A stretch of DNA of 53,227 bases from Acidobacteriota bacterium (GCA_013152925.1 JAADFK010000152.1:1-53227); one strand, 5' to 3'. Shown: positions 1 through 7,601, counted from the stretch's first letter. The notes: generated from the sequence alone by a model not told the origin. Numbers and translations are program-made.

Positions 1-91
1 CATGCTGATGTTCAGCGTGGACTTCTACCAGAACTGGCTGGAACGCAAGCAGGAAAAGGCCCCCGTCACGCTCCGGCGGCGCAAGAAGTGA
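1..91 (+). CDS. C-terminal end of an unidentified protein (partial)
   Basis: An open frame enters from the left edge (whole codons from base 2) and stops at TGA 89-91. The 29 visible residues include FSVDFYQNWLERK and a very basic end, RRRKK. This is too little to assign a family. No start codon decision is possible because the gene begins outside the window. The following 347 bases carry no convincing gene, so this is probably the last gene of its transcription unit. Confidence 0.5.
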   Translation, partial: MLMFSVDFYQNWLERKQEKAPVTLRRRKK

Positions 92-438
92 CGTGGCCTT
101 GGGGCATGCGGGCGGTGCCCGCGAGGCCGTCGTCCGTGGCCAGGCGGTGATCCGAAGAGGACGAGGCGACGATCTGGCAGGGAAGCGGCGCACATGGACG
201 CCGGCCCGGGAGCGGCGTCATCGGGCAGGTAGGGCACACCGGGGAAGGAGATCTCCGGTTATGCCTCGATCCCCCATGGTGTCCCGTCGCTTTCCTCACG
301 CGTCGGCGCGCAGGCCTCCAAGGGCGAGGCGGGCGACACCGGCACAAATACCTTGTACCACGGCCGGCCGGTGGATCGTCATCTCCGGGTGTACAATCGC
401 CGTAGCAGATATGTCATCGTTCAGAGGAGGAGCGTCCA
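92..438. other. Intergenic region without a convincing gene
   Basis: Frames crossing this stretch on both strands are Arg/Pro/Gly-rich readings typical of shadow frames in GC-rich DNA, and none has a ribosome binding site or a recognisable motif. The only regulatory signal I can point to is the promoter-like TACAAT near its right end. Confidence 0.5.
392..397 (+). promoter_or_regulatory. Candidate -10 element for the IPTL-CTERM protein gene
   Basis: TACAAT matches the sigma-70 -10 consensus in five of six positions and lies 41 bases before the ATG at 439. No good -35 hexamer is present at 16-18 bp, so the promoter is tentative. Confidence 0.3.
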
Positions 439-1692
439 ATGTCACGAGCCCGTCTGTATGTTGTCATTCTCGTTGTCATGAGCTTTCCCGTTGTGGGGGC
501 CGGCGCCCCGGGACGGCAGGTGGTCCATCCCCTGGCCGACCGGCCCATGCCGGCCGTCCCGGTCCCGGTGGCCGTGGGGGCCCCGGCAACGCCCTCCGCC
601 ACGCAGGCCATCAACCCGTGGGATCTTCGGCAGATTCTCGTCTTGGGTGCCGAGCATATCGTGGCCCAGCAGTGTGGTGACGGCGGGTTTGGCTGGCCCC
701 ACGGCGACTGCTCGACCACCTACCACAACATCACGGCACCGATCCTCATGGGGGTGCTCACGGCCTACTCCTATGACCGGCAGGCAGGTTTTCTGACGGC
801 GGCCAGGGCCGGCGGCGGCTTCGAAATGGCGTGGACCTGGGATAACGGCGAGGCGCGTTTCGGCACCTTCTCCGCCTATTACCTGTGGCGCCTCTCCCAG
901 GTGACGGGGGACCCCCAGTACGCCAACCATGTGGCGTCCGGCTTCTTCGACGAGCTCGAGGCGGGAAGCTACGGCCCGGACAACCAGGACACCGCGGCGT
1001 ACATCGCCTCGGTGGTGGCCGGCCGGGCGGGGACCTGGGTCAACCTGGTGCCGTGGGAGTTTCAGACCCTCGTTCCCGTGGCGGCGGTCCTGGGTCATCC
1101 GGGTCAGTCGGAGGCCTTCATCCAGGGGATCCTGGACGGGCTGGACGCCATGAACAACACCGATCCAGATGGCGTGCCCATGGATATTGACGGGATCGCC
1201 GGCGCCGTCCGCGGACTGGCCCTTGGTGGGAGAACGAGCTTTGCGGCCATCGTGGCGCCGCTCCATGGCGGGATCAACGGAATCGATTCGCTGGAGGGGC
1301 TGGGCAGCTACCTCGTCTCCCTGCAGAACGCCGACGGCTCGTGGAACTGGCACTCCAACATCCCCTCGCCGGTTCTCTCCGACGAGGATACCCAGACGAC
1401 CGCCTACGCCGTCATGGCGCTCAAGGCAGCCGATCCCCTGGTGGCGGCCGACTATTCGGGGGCCATCGAGGCCGGCCAGGACTGGCTGGCGGCGCAGCAG
1501 CTTCCCAACGGGGGATTCCCCGAGTACCCCGGGGCCGGGGAGAACACGGAGGTCGAGGGGGAGGCCCTCTGGGCGCTCGGCGGACGGGCGGCCGGCGAGC
1601 CCATACCCACCCTCGGTGGCCATGGCGCGGCGGTCTTGACGCTGCTGCTGCTGACCATGGGCCTCATGGTGATGCGCCGCCATTTCACCTGA
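439..1692 (+). CDS. Secreted alpha/alpha-toroid repeat protein with IPTL-CTERM sorting tail
   Basis: 417 aa. An N-terminal signal peptide is followed by repeats of the prenyltransferase/squalene-cyclase toroid type: QQCGDGGFGWPHGD near the start, QNADGSWNWH in the middle and QQLPNGGFPEYPG near the end, each followed by a helix. The C-terminus from about residue 389 is IPTLGGHG, a hydrophobic helix and MRRHF. That is the tripartite IPTL-CTERM signal recognised by exosortase-type transpeptidases. The ATG at 439 is preceded by GAGGAGG (424-430). The protein is therefore predicted to be exported and processed at the cell envelope. Whether the toroid is catalytic or only structural cannot be told; no DXDD cyclase motif is evident. 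No exosortase gene is in the window. Confidence 0.85.
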   Translation: MSRARLYVVILVVMSFPVVGAGAPGRQVVHPLADRPMPAVPVPVAVGAPATPSATQAINPWDLRQILVLGAEHIVAQQCGDGGFGWPHGDCSTTYHNITAPILMGVLTAYSYDRQAGFLTAARAGGGFEMAWTWDNGEARFGTFSAYYLWRLSQVTGDPQYANHVASGFFDELEAGSYGPDNQDTAAYIASVVAGRAGTWVNLVPWEFQTLVPVAAVLGHPGQSEAFIQGILDGLDAMNNTDPDGVPMDIDGIAGAVRGLALGGRTSFAAIVAPLHGGINGIDSLEGLGSYLVSLQNADGSWNWHSNIPSPVLSDEDTQTTAYAVMALKAADPLVAADYSGAIEAGQDWLAAQQLPNGGFPEYPGAGENTEVEGEALWALGGRAAGEPIPTLGGHGAAVLTLLLLTMGLMVMRRHFT

Positions 1693-1756
1693 GGCTGTCG
1701 GCACCCCGGCCGGCATGCCCGCCAAGGTGGCATACTCGGGGCGGGAGGTGACGGTC

Positions 1757-2491
1757 ATGAACGACATCATCGAGCTTCTGGAGGAACACCGGAGCGTGCG
1801 GGCTTACGAGGACCGCGACGTTTCCGACGAGATGCTGGATGCCATCGTCCGGGCGGCGTGGCGCGCACCGAGCTCGTACAACGCCCAGGAGGTCTCCGTT
1901 GTGGTGGTCCGGGACCCCGAACGGCGCCGCCGCATCGCCGAGATCGCCGGCGGCCAGCCCTGGATCGCCCAAGCCCCTGTCTTCTTCGCGGTGGTCATCG
2001 ACTACCACAAGACGGCCGTCGGCGTTGGAATGGCGGAGGGCGAGCAGCGGATCCACCGCGAGCTGGAGGGCGTGATCATGGGCGCCGTGGATGCGGGGAT
2101 CGCCCTGGAGGCGTTGATGGTGGCCGCCCGGGGACTGGGGCTGGCCATCGTGCCCATCGGCGGGATCCGGCGGGACCCCCAGGCGATGATCGACCTCCTG
2201 GAGCTGCCTCCGCTGACCTTCCCCGTGGTGGGATTGTGCGTCGGCCATGCGGCCGTGGTCAATCCGCTCAAGCCGAGGATGGCCCTCCCGAGCTTCCGTC
2301 ACGAGGAGGTCTACCGGGCGGAGCGGATCCCGGCCGCCATCGAGGCCTACGACCGGGAGATCGTCGCCCACTGGCGCCGCGTCGGCCGGCCGGGAGGCGA
2401 GGCATGGAGCCGGAACATGGCCGCCTACCTTGGTGCGGGAGAGCCCCGGCCCGTGGGGGAGGCGCTCCGGCGGCAGGGTTTCCTGGCGTGA
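1757..2491 (+). CDS. Nitroreductase family protein (NfsA/NfrA-like, FMN-dependent)
   Basis: 244 aa. The N-terminus IIELLEEHRSVRAYEDRDVS and the following WRAPSSYNAQEVSVVVV are the FMN-binding signature of the NfsA/NfrA branch of nitroreductases. GLGLAIVPIGGIRRDP and FPVVGLCVGHA complete the fold. Such enzymes use NAD(P)H to reduce flavins, nitroaromatics or quinones in the cytoplasm. I chose ATG 1757 over the in-frame ATG at 1715 because GGGAGGTG (1743-1750) sits just upstream. The stop overlaps the GTG of the next gene (GTGA), implying translational coupling to the Cys-cluster protein. The physiological substrate is unknown. Confidence 0.85.
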   Translation: MNDIIELLEEHRSVRAYEDRDVSDEMLDAIVRAAWRAPSSYNAQEVSVVVVRDPERRRRIAEIAGGQPWIAQAPVFFAVVIDYHKTAVGVGMAEGEQRIHRELEGVIMGAVDAGIALEALMVAARGLGLAIVPIGGIRRDPQAMIDLLELPPLTFPVVGLCVGHAAVVNPLKPRMALPSFRHEEVYRAERIPAAIEAYDREIVAHWRRVGRPGGEAWSRNMAAYLGAGEPRPVGEALRRQGFLA

Positions 2492-2916
2492 TCGGACCGG
2501 CCGAGCCCGAAGCACAGCACCCCTGCACGGCCAACACATGCACGGCGTGCTGTTTCGAGACCCGTCTCAGCCTCCTGGACGAGGATCTGGCTCGCCTCGA
2601 GGCGGCGGGTCATCACGGGTTTGCCGTCCGGGACGATCGCGGGTACCTGCGCCTGCGGAACGAGCGGGGGTGTTGTGTCTTCCTGGGCCGGGAGGGGTGC
2701 TCGGTCTACACGATCCGGCCGGACGGCTGCCTGACCTACCCGCTGGTGTATTACGAGGAGGACAACGATGTGGACTTCGATACCTACTGTCCGCACTGGC
2801 GGAGCTTCGGCCGCCGGCCGGGGGTCGTCCTCCGCGTCCTGCGCTCCATCTGGATCGACGATCGCCAGGCCGCGCTCCGGAGGAGACTCCATCGGCGGGG
2901 AGATATCCCGTGTTGA
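2488..2916 (+). CDS. YkgJ-family cysteine cluster protein
   Basis: 142 aa. The pattern CTANTCTACCFETR near the N-terminus, RGCCVFLGREGCSVYTIRPDGC in the middle (only parts are needed for recognition) and YCPHW near residue 110 is the conserved cysteine set of the YkgJ / Fe-S-or-Zn cluster family (formerly UPF0153). These proteins are thought to bind a metal cluster; the biochemical role is unsettled. The GTG start at 2488 overlaps the stop of the nitroreductase by four bases, so the two are likely co-expressed and may share a redox role (inference). A large in-frame extension upstream is only antisense-type noise inside the nitroreductase gene. Confidence 0.8.
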   Translation: MIGPAEPEAQHPCTANTCTACCFETRLSLLDEDLARLEAAGHHGFAVRDDRGYLRLRNERGCCVFLGREGCSVYTIRPDGCLTYPLVYYEEDNDVDFDTYCPHWRSFGRRPGVVLRVLRSIWIDDRQAALRRRLHRRGDIPC

Positions 2917-2945
2917 GAGCGGTATGCCCTCTCGCCAGGGGGGTC

Positions 2946-2974
2946 TTTTGTGGCGGCGGGTTTTCGTGTACGAT
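2946..2974 (+). promoter_or_regulatory. Candidate promoter for tRNA-Glu
   Basis: TTTTGT (2946-2951) and TACGAT (2969-2974) are separated by 17 bp. Both match the sigma-70 hexamers only partly, and the start site would be about 40 bases before the mature tRNA. Confidence 0.3.
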
Positions 2975-3020
2975 GAGCGTCCCGGTGGCCGTACCGGGGT
3001 GACAATCGAAACGGTCGTGC

Positions 3021-3098
3021 GACCCCATCGTCTAGCCAGGTCCAGGACACCGGCCTTTCACGCCGGCAACACGGGTTCAAATCCCGTTGGGGTCGCCA
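3021..3098 (+). tRNA. tRNA-Glu (anticodon TTC), CCA encoded
   Basis: The acceptor strands GACCCCA (3021-3027) and TGGGGTC (3088-3094) pair perfectly, with discriminator G3095 and encoded CCA 3096-3098. The anticodon arm is CCGGC-CTTTCAC-GCCGG, with anticodon TTC at 3057-3059. The T arm contains GGTTCAAATCC. The D arm begins TCGTCTAG, as is usual for glutamate tRNAs. A run of seven T residues (3101-3107) directly follows and probably ends transcription. Confidence 0.96.
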
Positions 3099-3107
3099 TC
3101 TTTTTTT

Positions 3108-3287
3108 GGCCCGACGATCCCGGTGGTTTCCTGCTGCGACCGGGGATCCGCCGGCCATTGCGGTGTTTCTCCCGGCGGCACCGCCTGCGACGTACCGCTG
3201 GTACGCCTCGGCGGTGCCTTGGTCGAAACACCACACTGGCGGGCGTCTTCCCGGTCTCGCGACGGAAACCACCGGGATCGTCGGGCC
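3108..3287. repeat. 180-bp imperfect palindrome abutting tRNA-Glu
   Basis: The outer arms 3108-3131 and 3264-3287 are perfect 24-base inverted repeats. Inner pairs continue the same stem: GGTGTTTC (3162-3169) with GAAACACC (3225-3232), GGCACCGCC (3177-3185) with GGCGGTGCC (3210-3218), and CGTACC (3191-3196) with GGTACG (3200-3205) around a 3-base tip. All share one centre near 3198, so the whole element can fold as a single long hairpin. No reading frame in it looks coding. It may be a MITE-like or chromosomal hairpin repeat; no other full copy was noticed in the window. Confidence 0.85.
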
Positions 3288-3410
3288 TGAAGGATTGGGG
3301 GGGGTGACGAAGCGCTACCGGGCCTTGGCGTGCCGCGGGGCGTGATTCGGGGGCGGGTTGCCGGGACGGTGTTGGCGGGACGGCGGTGGCGGGAGAGTGG
3401 TCCCCCTCGG

Positions 3411-3440
3411 CCGTTCTGCTGCGACGACGGAAACCACCGC
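3411..3440. repeat. Possible fragment of the tRNA-linked palindrome
   Basis: CGACGGAAACCACCG (3425-3439) repeats a 15-base piece found at the inner edge of the right arm of the palindrome at 3108-3287. The preceding TTCTGCTGCGAC resembles the left-arm flank (TTCCTGCTGCGAC). It may be a decayed second copy. The surrounding 3288-3490 holds no convincing gene. Confidence 0.45.
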
Positions 3441-3490
3441 CAGACGTGGTGCATTCTGCCCTGCAGCAAATGGATGGTGAACTGCCGGAG

Positions 3491-3847
3491 CTAGAGCATC
3501 GAGGCCCGGAGATCCTTGATGCGGCGGTGCAGCTCGACGGCGGCGGCGCGGGCTGCAGCGTCGGCGGGCTTGATCCGTTTTTCCACCTGGACCAGCTCCC
3601 GTTCGATGCGATCGAGGGAATTCAGTGCCGCGGTGGCCTCGGAGCTCGTGTCCACGCCGGAGATGGCCGCCCCTTTGCCCGCCGTGTCGTAATCCCTGGC
3701 CACGGAGGCCAGCTCGGAAGAGAGCCGTTTGATCTCCTTCGCCTCGGCACTCTGACCCAGGCCAAGGGTCAACGACCCGCCGGTGAAGTGCTGGACGGCC
3801 AGCACGGCACCCGCGACGACGATCAGTACGAGCAGCAGCTTCCTCAT
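3491..3847 (-). CDS. Small membrane-anchored protein of unknown function
   Basis: 118 aa. A basic MRK start and one hydrophobic segment (residues 4-20, LLLVLIVVAGAVLAV) are followed by a mostly helical, charged domain with heptad-like Leu/Ile spacing (EIKRLSSELASVARDY, LDRIERELVQVEKRI). It is likely anchored in the inner membrane with a periplasmic coiled coil, or secreted. I chose the ATG at 3847 because GGAGGG precedes it; an upstream in-frame ATG at 3877 has no such support. I recognise no family. Confidence 0.65.
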   Translation of the reverse strand: MRKLLLVLIVVAGAVLAVQHFTGGSLTLGLGQSAEAKEIKRLSSELASVARDYDTAGKGAAISGVDTSSEATAALNSLDRIERELVQVEKRIKPADAAARAAAVELHRRIKDLRASML

Positions 3848-3936
3848 GACATCCCTCCAGGCATCACGAATGGACATCCCATCCTAACACCGGATGGTTG
3901 CGCCGGGAGGCGTCTGGCCCCACAATCGATGGAGCA

Positions 3937-4206
3937 ATGACCGGGGTGCCCTTGATCGCCAGGGTGGAATGCCGCAGCGAGGCTCGCGGCGAGGATCGGC
4001 CGGTCGCCGTCTGGATCGGCGGCCGGCGTTTCGTCGTCGAGCACCTGGACCAGGAACGCCTGGAAGGCCCGCCGGAAGCCGGGGGTACGGTGCGCCACGT
4101 GGTATCCGTGGCCCTGGAGGACGGACGGCGGCTCCGCCTCGAGCGGAGGCTCCCCGAGGGTCCCTGGCGTGTGCTGCTCCTGGAGCCCTCCCCGAGAAAC
4201 CGCTGA
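3937..4206 (+). CDS. Small hypothetical protein
   Basis: 89 aa, soluble, with alternating hydrophobic and charged residues suggesting a small beta-rich fold (PVAVWIGGRRFVVEHL, RHVVSVALEDGRRLRLERRL, WRVLLLEP). No catalytic motif is seen. GGAG lies very close to ATG 3937; a TTG at 3898 would add 13 residues. It is transcribed divergently from the small membrane protein and convergently with lat. The composition is more protein-like than the shadow frames nearby, but the call rests on that alone. Confidence 0.45.
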   Translation: MTGVPLIARVECRSEARGEDRPVAVWIGGRRFVVEHLDQERLEGPPEAGGTVRHVVSVALEDGRRLRLERRLPEGPWRVLLLEPSPRNR

Positions 4207-4212
4207 GCAGGA

Positions 4213-5571
4213 TTATCCGGCGGTGCGGACGATGGCTCGGTCCAGGGCGGCCAGGCCCTCCCGGATATCCTCGGCGGTGACGTCGAGGAAGGGGCGGAAC
4301 CGGATGGAGCGCTCGCCGCACGGCAGGGCGAAGACACCCTCCTCGCGGCCGGCGGCCAGGGCGCGGTTGCGAACCTCCACGTTCGGAAGGTCGAAGGCGC
4401 ACATGAGCCCGCGGCCGCGGACGTTGGAGATCGCAGTGGGATGGGCGGCGGCCAGATCGTGCAGCCCGGCCAGGAGGAGCTCTCCCTGCCGGCGGGCGTT
4501 GTCCACGAGGTTCTCGTCGTGGATGATCTGGAGGTAGCGCGTGGAACGCACCATGTCCACGATGTTGCCGCCCCAGGTGGAGTTGATCCGCGACGAGACG
4601 TGGAAGACGTTGTCTTCCACCTCGTCGATGCGGGATCCTGCGGCGATGCCGCAGACCTGGGTCTTCTTGCCGAAGCAGAAGATGTCGGGCTCCACGCCGA
4701 GACCCTGCCACGCCCACCAGGTGCCGGTCAGCCCGAGCCCCGTCTGGACCTCGTCGAAGACCAACAGAAAGGTGTGCTCGTCGGCCAGACGTCGGAGCTC
4801 GGCCAGGAACTCGGGACGGAAATGGTTGTCGCCGCCCTCGCCCTGGATGGGCTCGACAATCAGGCAGGCGATGTCGTCCCCATGCCGGCGGACGGCCTCC
4901 TCGATCTGTTCGATGGCCCGGGCCTCGGCGGCCTTAACCCCCTCCAAATGATCCGCCAGGGGGAAGATCATCTTGGGGTTGTCCACCCGGGGCCAGTCGA
5001 AGGTGGGGAAGAACTGTGTCTTGCGGGGGTCCGCCGTGTTGGTCAGGGAAAGAGTGTAGCCGGTCCGGCCGTGGAAGGCCTGCCGGAAGTGGAGCACCTT
5101 GCTCCCTTGTTCGCCGCCTCCGCGAGCCATGTTGGAACGGACCTTCCAATCGAAAGAAGCCTTGAGGGCGTTCTCCACCGCCAGGGCGCCTCCCTCGATA
5201 AAGAACAGATGGCCGGCGTGGCTGGCGGGGACAGCAACGGTGGCAAAGGTCTCGACGAACTCGGCCATCAGGGTGGTGTAAACGTCCGAGTTGGCCGGCT
5301 TGACCAGGGCCGCCCGGCCAAGATGCTCGATGAAGGCGGGCTCGACCATCCGGCGGTGGTTGTAGCCGATGGGGGTTGAGGCGAAGTTGGTGTAGAAGTC
5401 GATCAGCGTCTTTCCGGTCAGGGAATCCACGAGACGGGAGCCGTGGGAAGCCTGGTAATCGGGAACCACGTGAAAACCGTCCACCAGCATGTGACGGCGG
5501 AGAACATCGTGGACCTTGGCGGGGCTTATGCTTGTGGCGGCCGCACCGGCCTCCTGTTGTACCTGGGACAT
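4213..5571 (-). CDS. lat: L-lysine 6-aminotransferase (lysine epsilon-aminotransferase)
   Basis: 452 aa, class III PLP aminotransferase. LAT-specific stretches include FYTNFASTPIGYNHRRM, FFIEGGALAVENALKASF and the PLP region VFDEVQTGLGLTGTWW, followed by DIFCFGKKTQVCG with the Schiff-base lysine. The enzyme moves the 6-amino group of lysine to 2-oxoglutarate, giving 2-aminoadipate semialdehyde (in equilibrium with piperideine-6-carboxylate). That is the entry to lysine catabolism or, in some actinomycetes, beta-lactam synthesis. ATG 5571 is preceded by AGGAGGTAAGC; 17 further in-frame codons upstream are unlikely. It lies 117 bases downstream of infC on the same strand, and no lysine-pathway partner is adjacent. 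Confidence 0.88.
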   Translation of the reverse strand: MSQVQQEAGAAATSISPAKVHDVLRRHMLVDGFHVVPDYQASHGSRLVDSLTGKTLIDFYTNFASTPIGYNHRRMVEPAFIEHLGRAALVKPANSDVYTTLMAEFVETFATVAVPASHAGHLFFIEGGALAVENALKASFDWKVRSNMARGGGEQGSKVLHFRQAFHGRTGYTLSLTNTADPRKTQFFPTFDWPRVDNPKMIFPLADHLEGVKAAEARAIEQIEEAVRRHGDDIACLIVEPIQGEGGDNHFRPEFLAELRRLADEHTFLLVFDEVQTGLGLTGTWWAWQGLGVEPDIFCFGKKTQVCGIAAGSRIDEVEDNVFHVSSRINSTWGGNIVDMVRSTRYLQIIHDENLVDNARRQGELLLAGLHDLAAAHPTAISNVRGRGLMCAFDLPNVEVRNRALAAGREEGVFALPCGERSIRFRPFLDVTAEDIREGLAALDRAIVRTAG

Positions 5572-5688
5572 GCTTACCTCCTGGATCGGCACGGACCGCA
5601 GTCCGGAGGCCGTGATTTGCAAACCCCACCCGCGACGATCGCAGGCGGCCTGTCCTGTGGGGTGAAGGCTTCAGGAAACGCCCAGTCC

Positions 5689-6291
5689 TCAGCCTTCCTG
5701 GGCAGTCTCGCTCACCTGCTCCTGCTTCTTCGGGGCCGGTCTCGTCTTGAGCGGGCTCATGACCATGGTCAGGTCACGTCCCTCGAGCTCCGGCGTCGGC
5801 TCCCGGTCCACCTTGGCCACGTCCTGGAGCTCCTCCCGGACCTTCCGGAGAATCTCGTAGCCATTCTCCGGGCGGCGCATCTCGCGGCGACGGAACATGA
5901 TGGTCACCTTGACATGCTTGCCCTGCTCGAGGAACTTCCGGGCGCGGCGGGTCTTGGTCTGGAAGTCGTGCTCATTGATATTGGGACGGTACTTGACTTC
6001 CTTGAGCTCGACCTGGTGCTGCTGTTTCTTCGCCTCGCGAGCCTTCTTTTCCTGCTCGTAGCGGAAACGCCCGTAATCCATGATCTTGCAGACGATGGGG
6101 CGGGCATCCGGGGCGACCTCGACCAGGTCGAGGCCCTTGGCACGGGCAGTCCTCAGCGCTTCCTCGACGGGGACGATGCCAAGCTGGGTGCCATCTTCGT
6201 CGACGAGCCGGACTGGAGAGAGGCGAATGCGTTCGTTGATGCGAACCTTGGGCTGTTCGGGGTCCTCACGAAAACGGTCACGGCGTTTGAT
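5689..6291 (-). CDS. infC: Translation initiation factor IF-3, probable ATC start
   Basis: 200 aa. The N domain has KVRINERIRLSPVRLVDEDGTQLGIV, followed by the ARAKGLDLVEVAPDARPIVCKIMDYGRFRYE signature region and the C domain from about residue 90 (HVKVTIMFRRREM). IF-3 binds the 30S subunit and rejects non-canonical start codons. The best-placed ribosome binding site, AGGGAGGG, lies 6 bases before ATC-AAA-CGC-CGT at 6291-6280. This matches the rare AUU/AUC start that lets IF-3 repress its own synthesis. A TTG at 6321 would add ten residues. The usual downstream partners rpmI and rplT are absent; lat follows instead. Confidence 0.93.
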   Translation of the reverse strand: MKRRDRFREDPEQPKVRINERIRLSPVRLVDEDGTQLGIVPVEEALRTARAKGLDLVEVAPDARPIVCKIMDYGRFRYEQEKKAREAKKQQHQVELKEVKYRPNINEHDFQTKTRRARKFLEQGKHVKVTIMFRRREMRRPENGYEILRKVREELQDVAKVDREPTPELEGRDLTMVMSPLKTRPAPKKQEQVSETAQEG

Positions 6292-6358
6292 CTTCTTCCC
6301 TCCCTGTTGTGAACCACACAATACCGGGGCTCCACATTGCAGCCCGCACGACGCCGAG

Positions 6359-6364
6359 AGTATA
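6359..6364 (-). promoter_or_regulatory. Extended -10 promoter upstream of infC
   Basis: On the minus strand the sequence reads TTTGCTATACTC, an extended -10 (TG-N-TATACT). It lies about 68 bases before the ATC start, leaving a leader of about 60 bases. No clear -35 is seen, which is acceptable for extended -10 promoters. Confidence 0.5.
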
Positions 6365-6708
6365 GCAAAGACAGACGAGTTTGCAGCCGATCGATCTGGT
6401 TCAGGAATACATTCTCGATGGTGGAGTGATCGGTGTGTCGTAGGAGCCCGAGGTTATCCGATGGAGCTTGGCCGCGGGGGCGTCGATCCCATGACGCTCC
6501 AGGACTCCGAAAACGGGCGGGACAAGCCCGGCTGGGGGAGTGGACGGGGGCGGCCTCACGTGTTCGTAACGGGCTGCATCGATCTTGTGTCGCTTGGTCT
6601 CGCGATCCGTCTCCCATACCTCGCGGGGGCCGGTTCTTGGCTCCACGGCCGGGCTGCGCACCCGGGGATCGCAGGCAAGAGCTTCTGAATCTCCGGGCTC
6701 CTGGGAGC
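6365..6708. other. Intergenic stretch, no supported gene
   Basis: Besides the infC promoter edge, this stretch holds only weak frames. On the minus strand a frame includes WETDRETKRHKIDAARYEHV and ends GSYDTPITPPSRMYS, but it runs on from antisense frames of the phosphoesterase and lacks a clear start. I also looked for a tmRNA or RNase P RNA and saw no characteristic core. Confidence 0.4.
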
Positions 6709-7566
6709 TCAGGCGGCCAGCAGCCTCCGGTGGAGCGTGATGACGTCGATCTCCGGGGGGGAGCCCACGCGAACGGGAACGGCGCCGACGCCGATGCCGC
6801 GGGAAACGTAGAGCCACTGGTCGTCGCGGCGGTAGGGCCCGGCGATGTAGCGGGTCTGGAGCCGTGCCACGTTGAGGTTGCGCGAGGGGAAGGCGATCTG
6901 ACCCCCGTGGGTGTGTCCCGCCAGGGTCAGGTGAGCGCCGGCGTGAAGCGCGCGGTGCCAGGCGCGGGGCTGGTGGCAGAGGCAGATGCGAAAGGCGCCC
7001 GGGAAGCGGGCCAGGATGGAGAAGTCGGAGGCACGGCCGTCCCGGACGCTGACATCTTCGACGCCGGTGAGGACCAGGCGCTGGCCACGCCGTTCCAGTA
7101 CGGCGGCCTCGTTGACAAGGGGCTGGATGCCGGTGCGCCGCAAGGCCTCGAGGGAGATCGCGGGATCGATGTAGTGGTCGTGGTTCCCGAGGATCCCGTA
7201 GACGCCGAGGGGGGCGGTGATCCCGGAAAAGCCCTTGACGAACAGCTCGGCGTCCGAGGGGCGCCGGTCCATCTGGTCGCCGGTGAACAGCACCAGATCG
7301 GCGGGGATTCTGGCCACCAGGTCTCGGATGGTGCACATGCGCGCCGCCGGCATGTAGGGGCCGGCGTGGACGTCGGAGACCTGAACGATGGTCGTCCCAT
7401 CCCACGCGGGAGGAAGCTCGGGAAACGACAGATCGACGCGGCGTATGCCGGGCAGGCCCTGCGCCTCGGCGAAGCCGAAATCCGCCCCACCGGCTGAGGC
7501 GGCGAGGCCGAGGGAGCCGAGCTCGAGGAAGCGGCGGCGGGTGATCCCGGGAGTTGTTCCAGACAT
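6709..7566 (-). CDS. Tat-exported calcineurin-like metallophosphoesterase (YkuE-like)
   Basis: 285 aa. The twin-arginine signal TRRRFLELGSLGLAAS lies near residues 9-24. The dimetal phosphoesterase motifs appear in order: VSDVHAGPY (D-x-H), FTGDQMDR (GD), GNHDHY (GNHD), CLCHQP and AGHTHGGQI (GHxH). The protein should fold in the cytoplasm, be exported by Tat and act at the membrane or in the periplasm. YkuE-type relatives act on lipid-linked or UDP-linked phosphoesters such as UDP-diacylglucosamine, but the substrate here is not determined. The gene stands alone between infC and an acyl-CoA dehydrogenase. Confidence 0.88.
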   Translation of the reverse strand: MSGTTPGITRRRFLELGSLGLAASAGGADFGFAEAQGLPGIRRVDLSFPELPPAWDGTTIVQVSDVHAGPYMPAARMCTIRDLVARIPADLVLFTGDQMDRRPSDAELFVKGFSGITAPLGVYGILGNHDHYIDPAISLEALRRTGIQPLVNEAAVLERRGQRLVLTGVEDVSVRDGRASDFSILARFPGAFRICLCHQPRAWHRALHAGAHLTLAGHTHGGQIAFPSRNLNVARLQTRYIAGPYRRDDQWLYVSRGIGVGAVPVRVGSPPEIDVITLHRRLLAA

Positions 7567-7601
7567 TACATCGGGCGTGGCGCGAACACCACGGTCGGCG
7601 G

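Noticed and set aside
442-1770. 442-codon minus-strand frame opposite the IPTL-CTERM gene
   Set aside because: The plus frame has signal peptide, repeats and sorting tail; the minus frame is Arg/Gly/Pro noise.
3099-3490. Protein-coding frames downstream of tRNA-Glu
   Set aside because: All overlap the palindrome and encode repetitive Arg/Ser/Gly sequences on several frames at once, with no ribosome binding site.
6322-6708. tmRNA, RNase P RNA or a small gene between infC and the phosphoesterase
   Set aside because: No tRNA-like ends or P RNA core seen; the candidate small frame runs on from antisense sequence and lacks a start.
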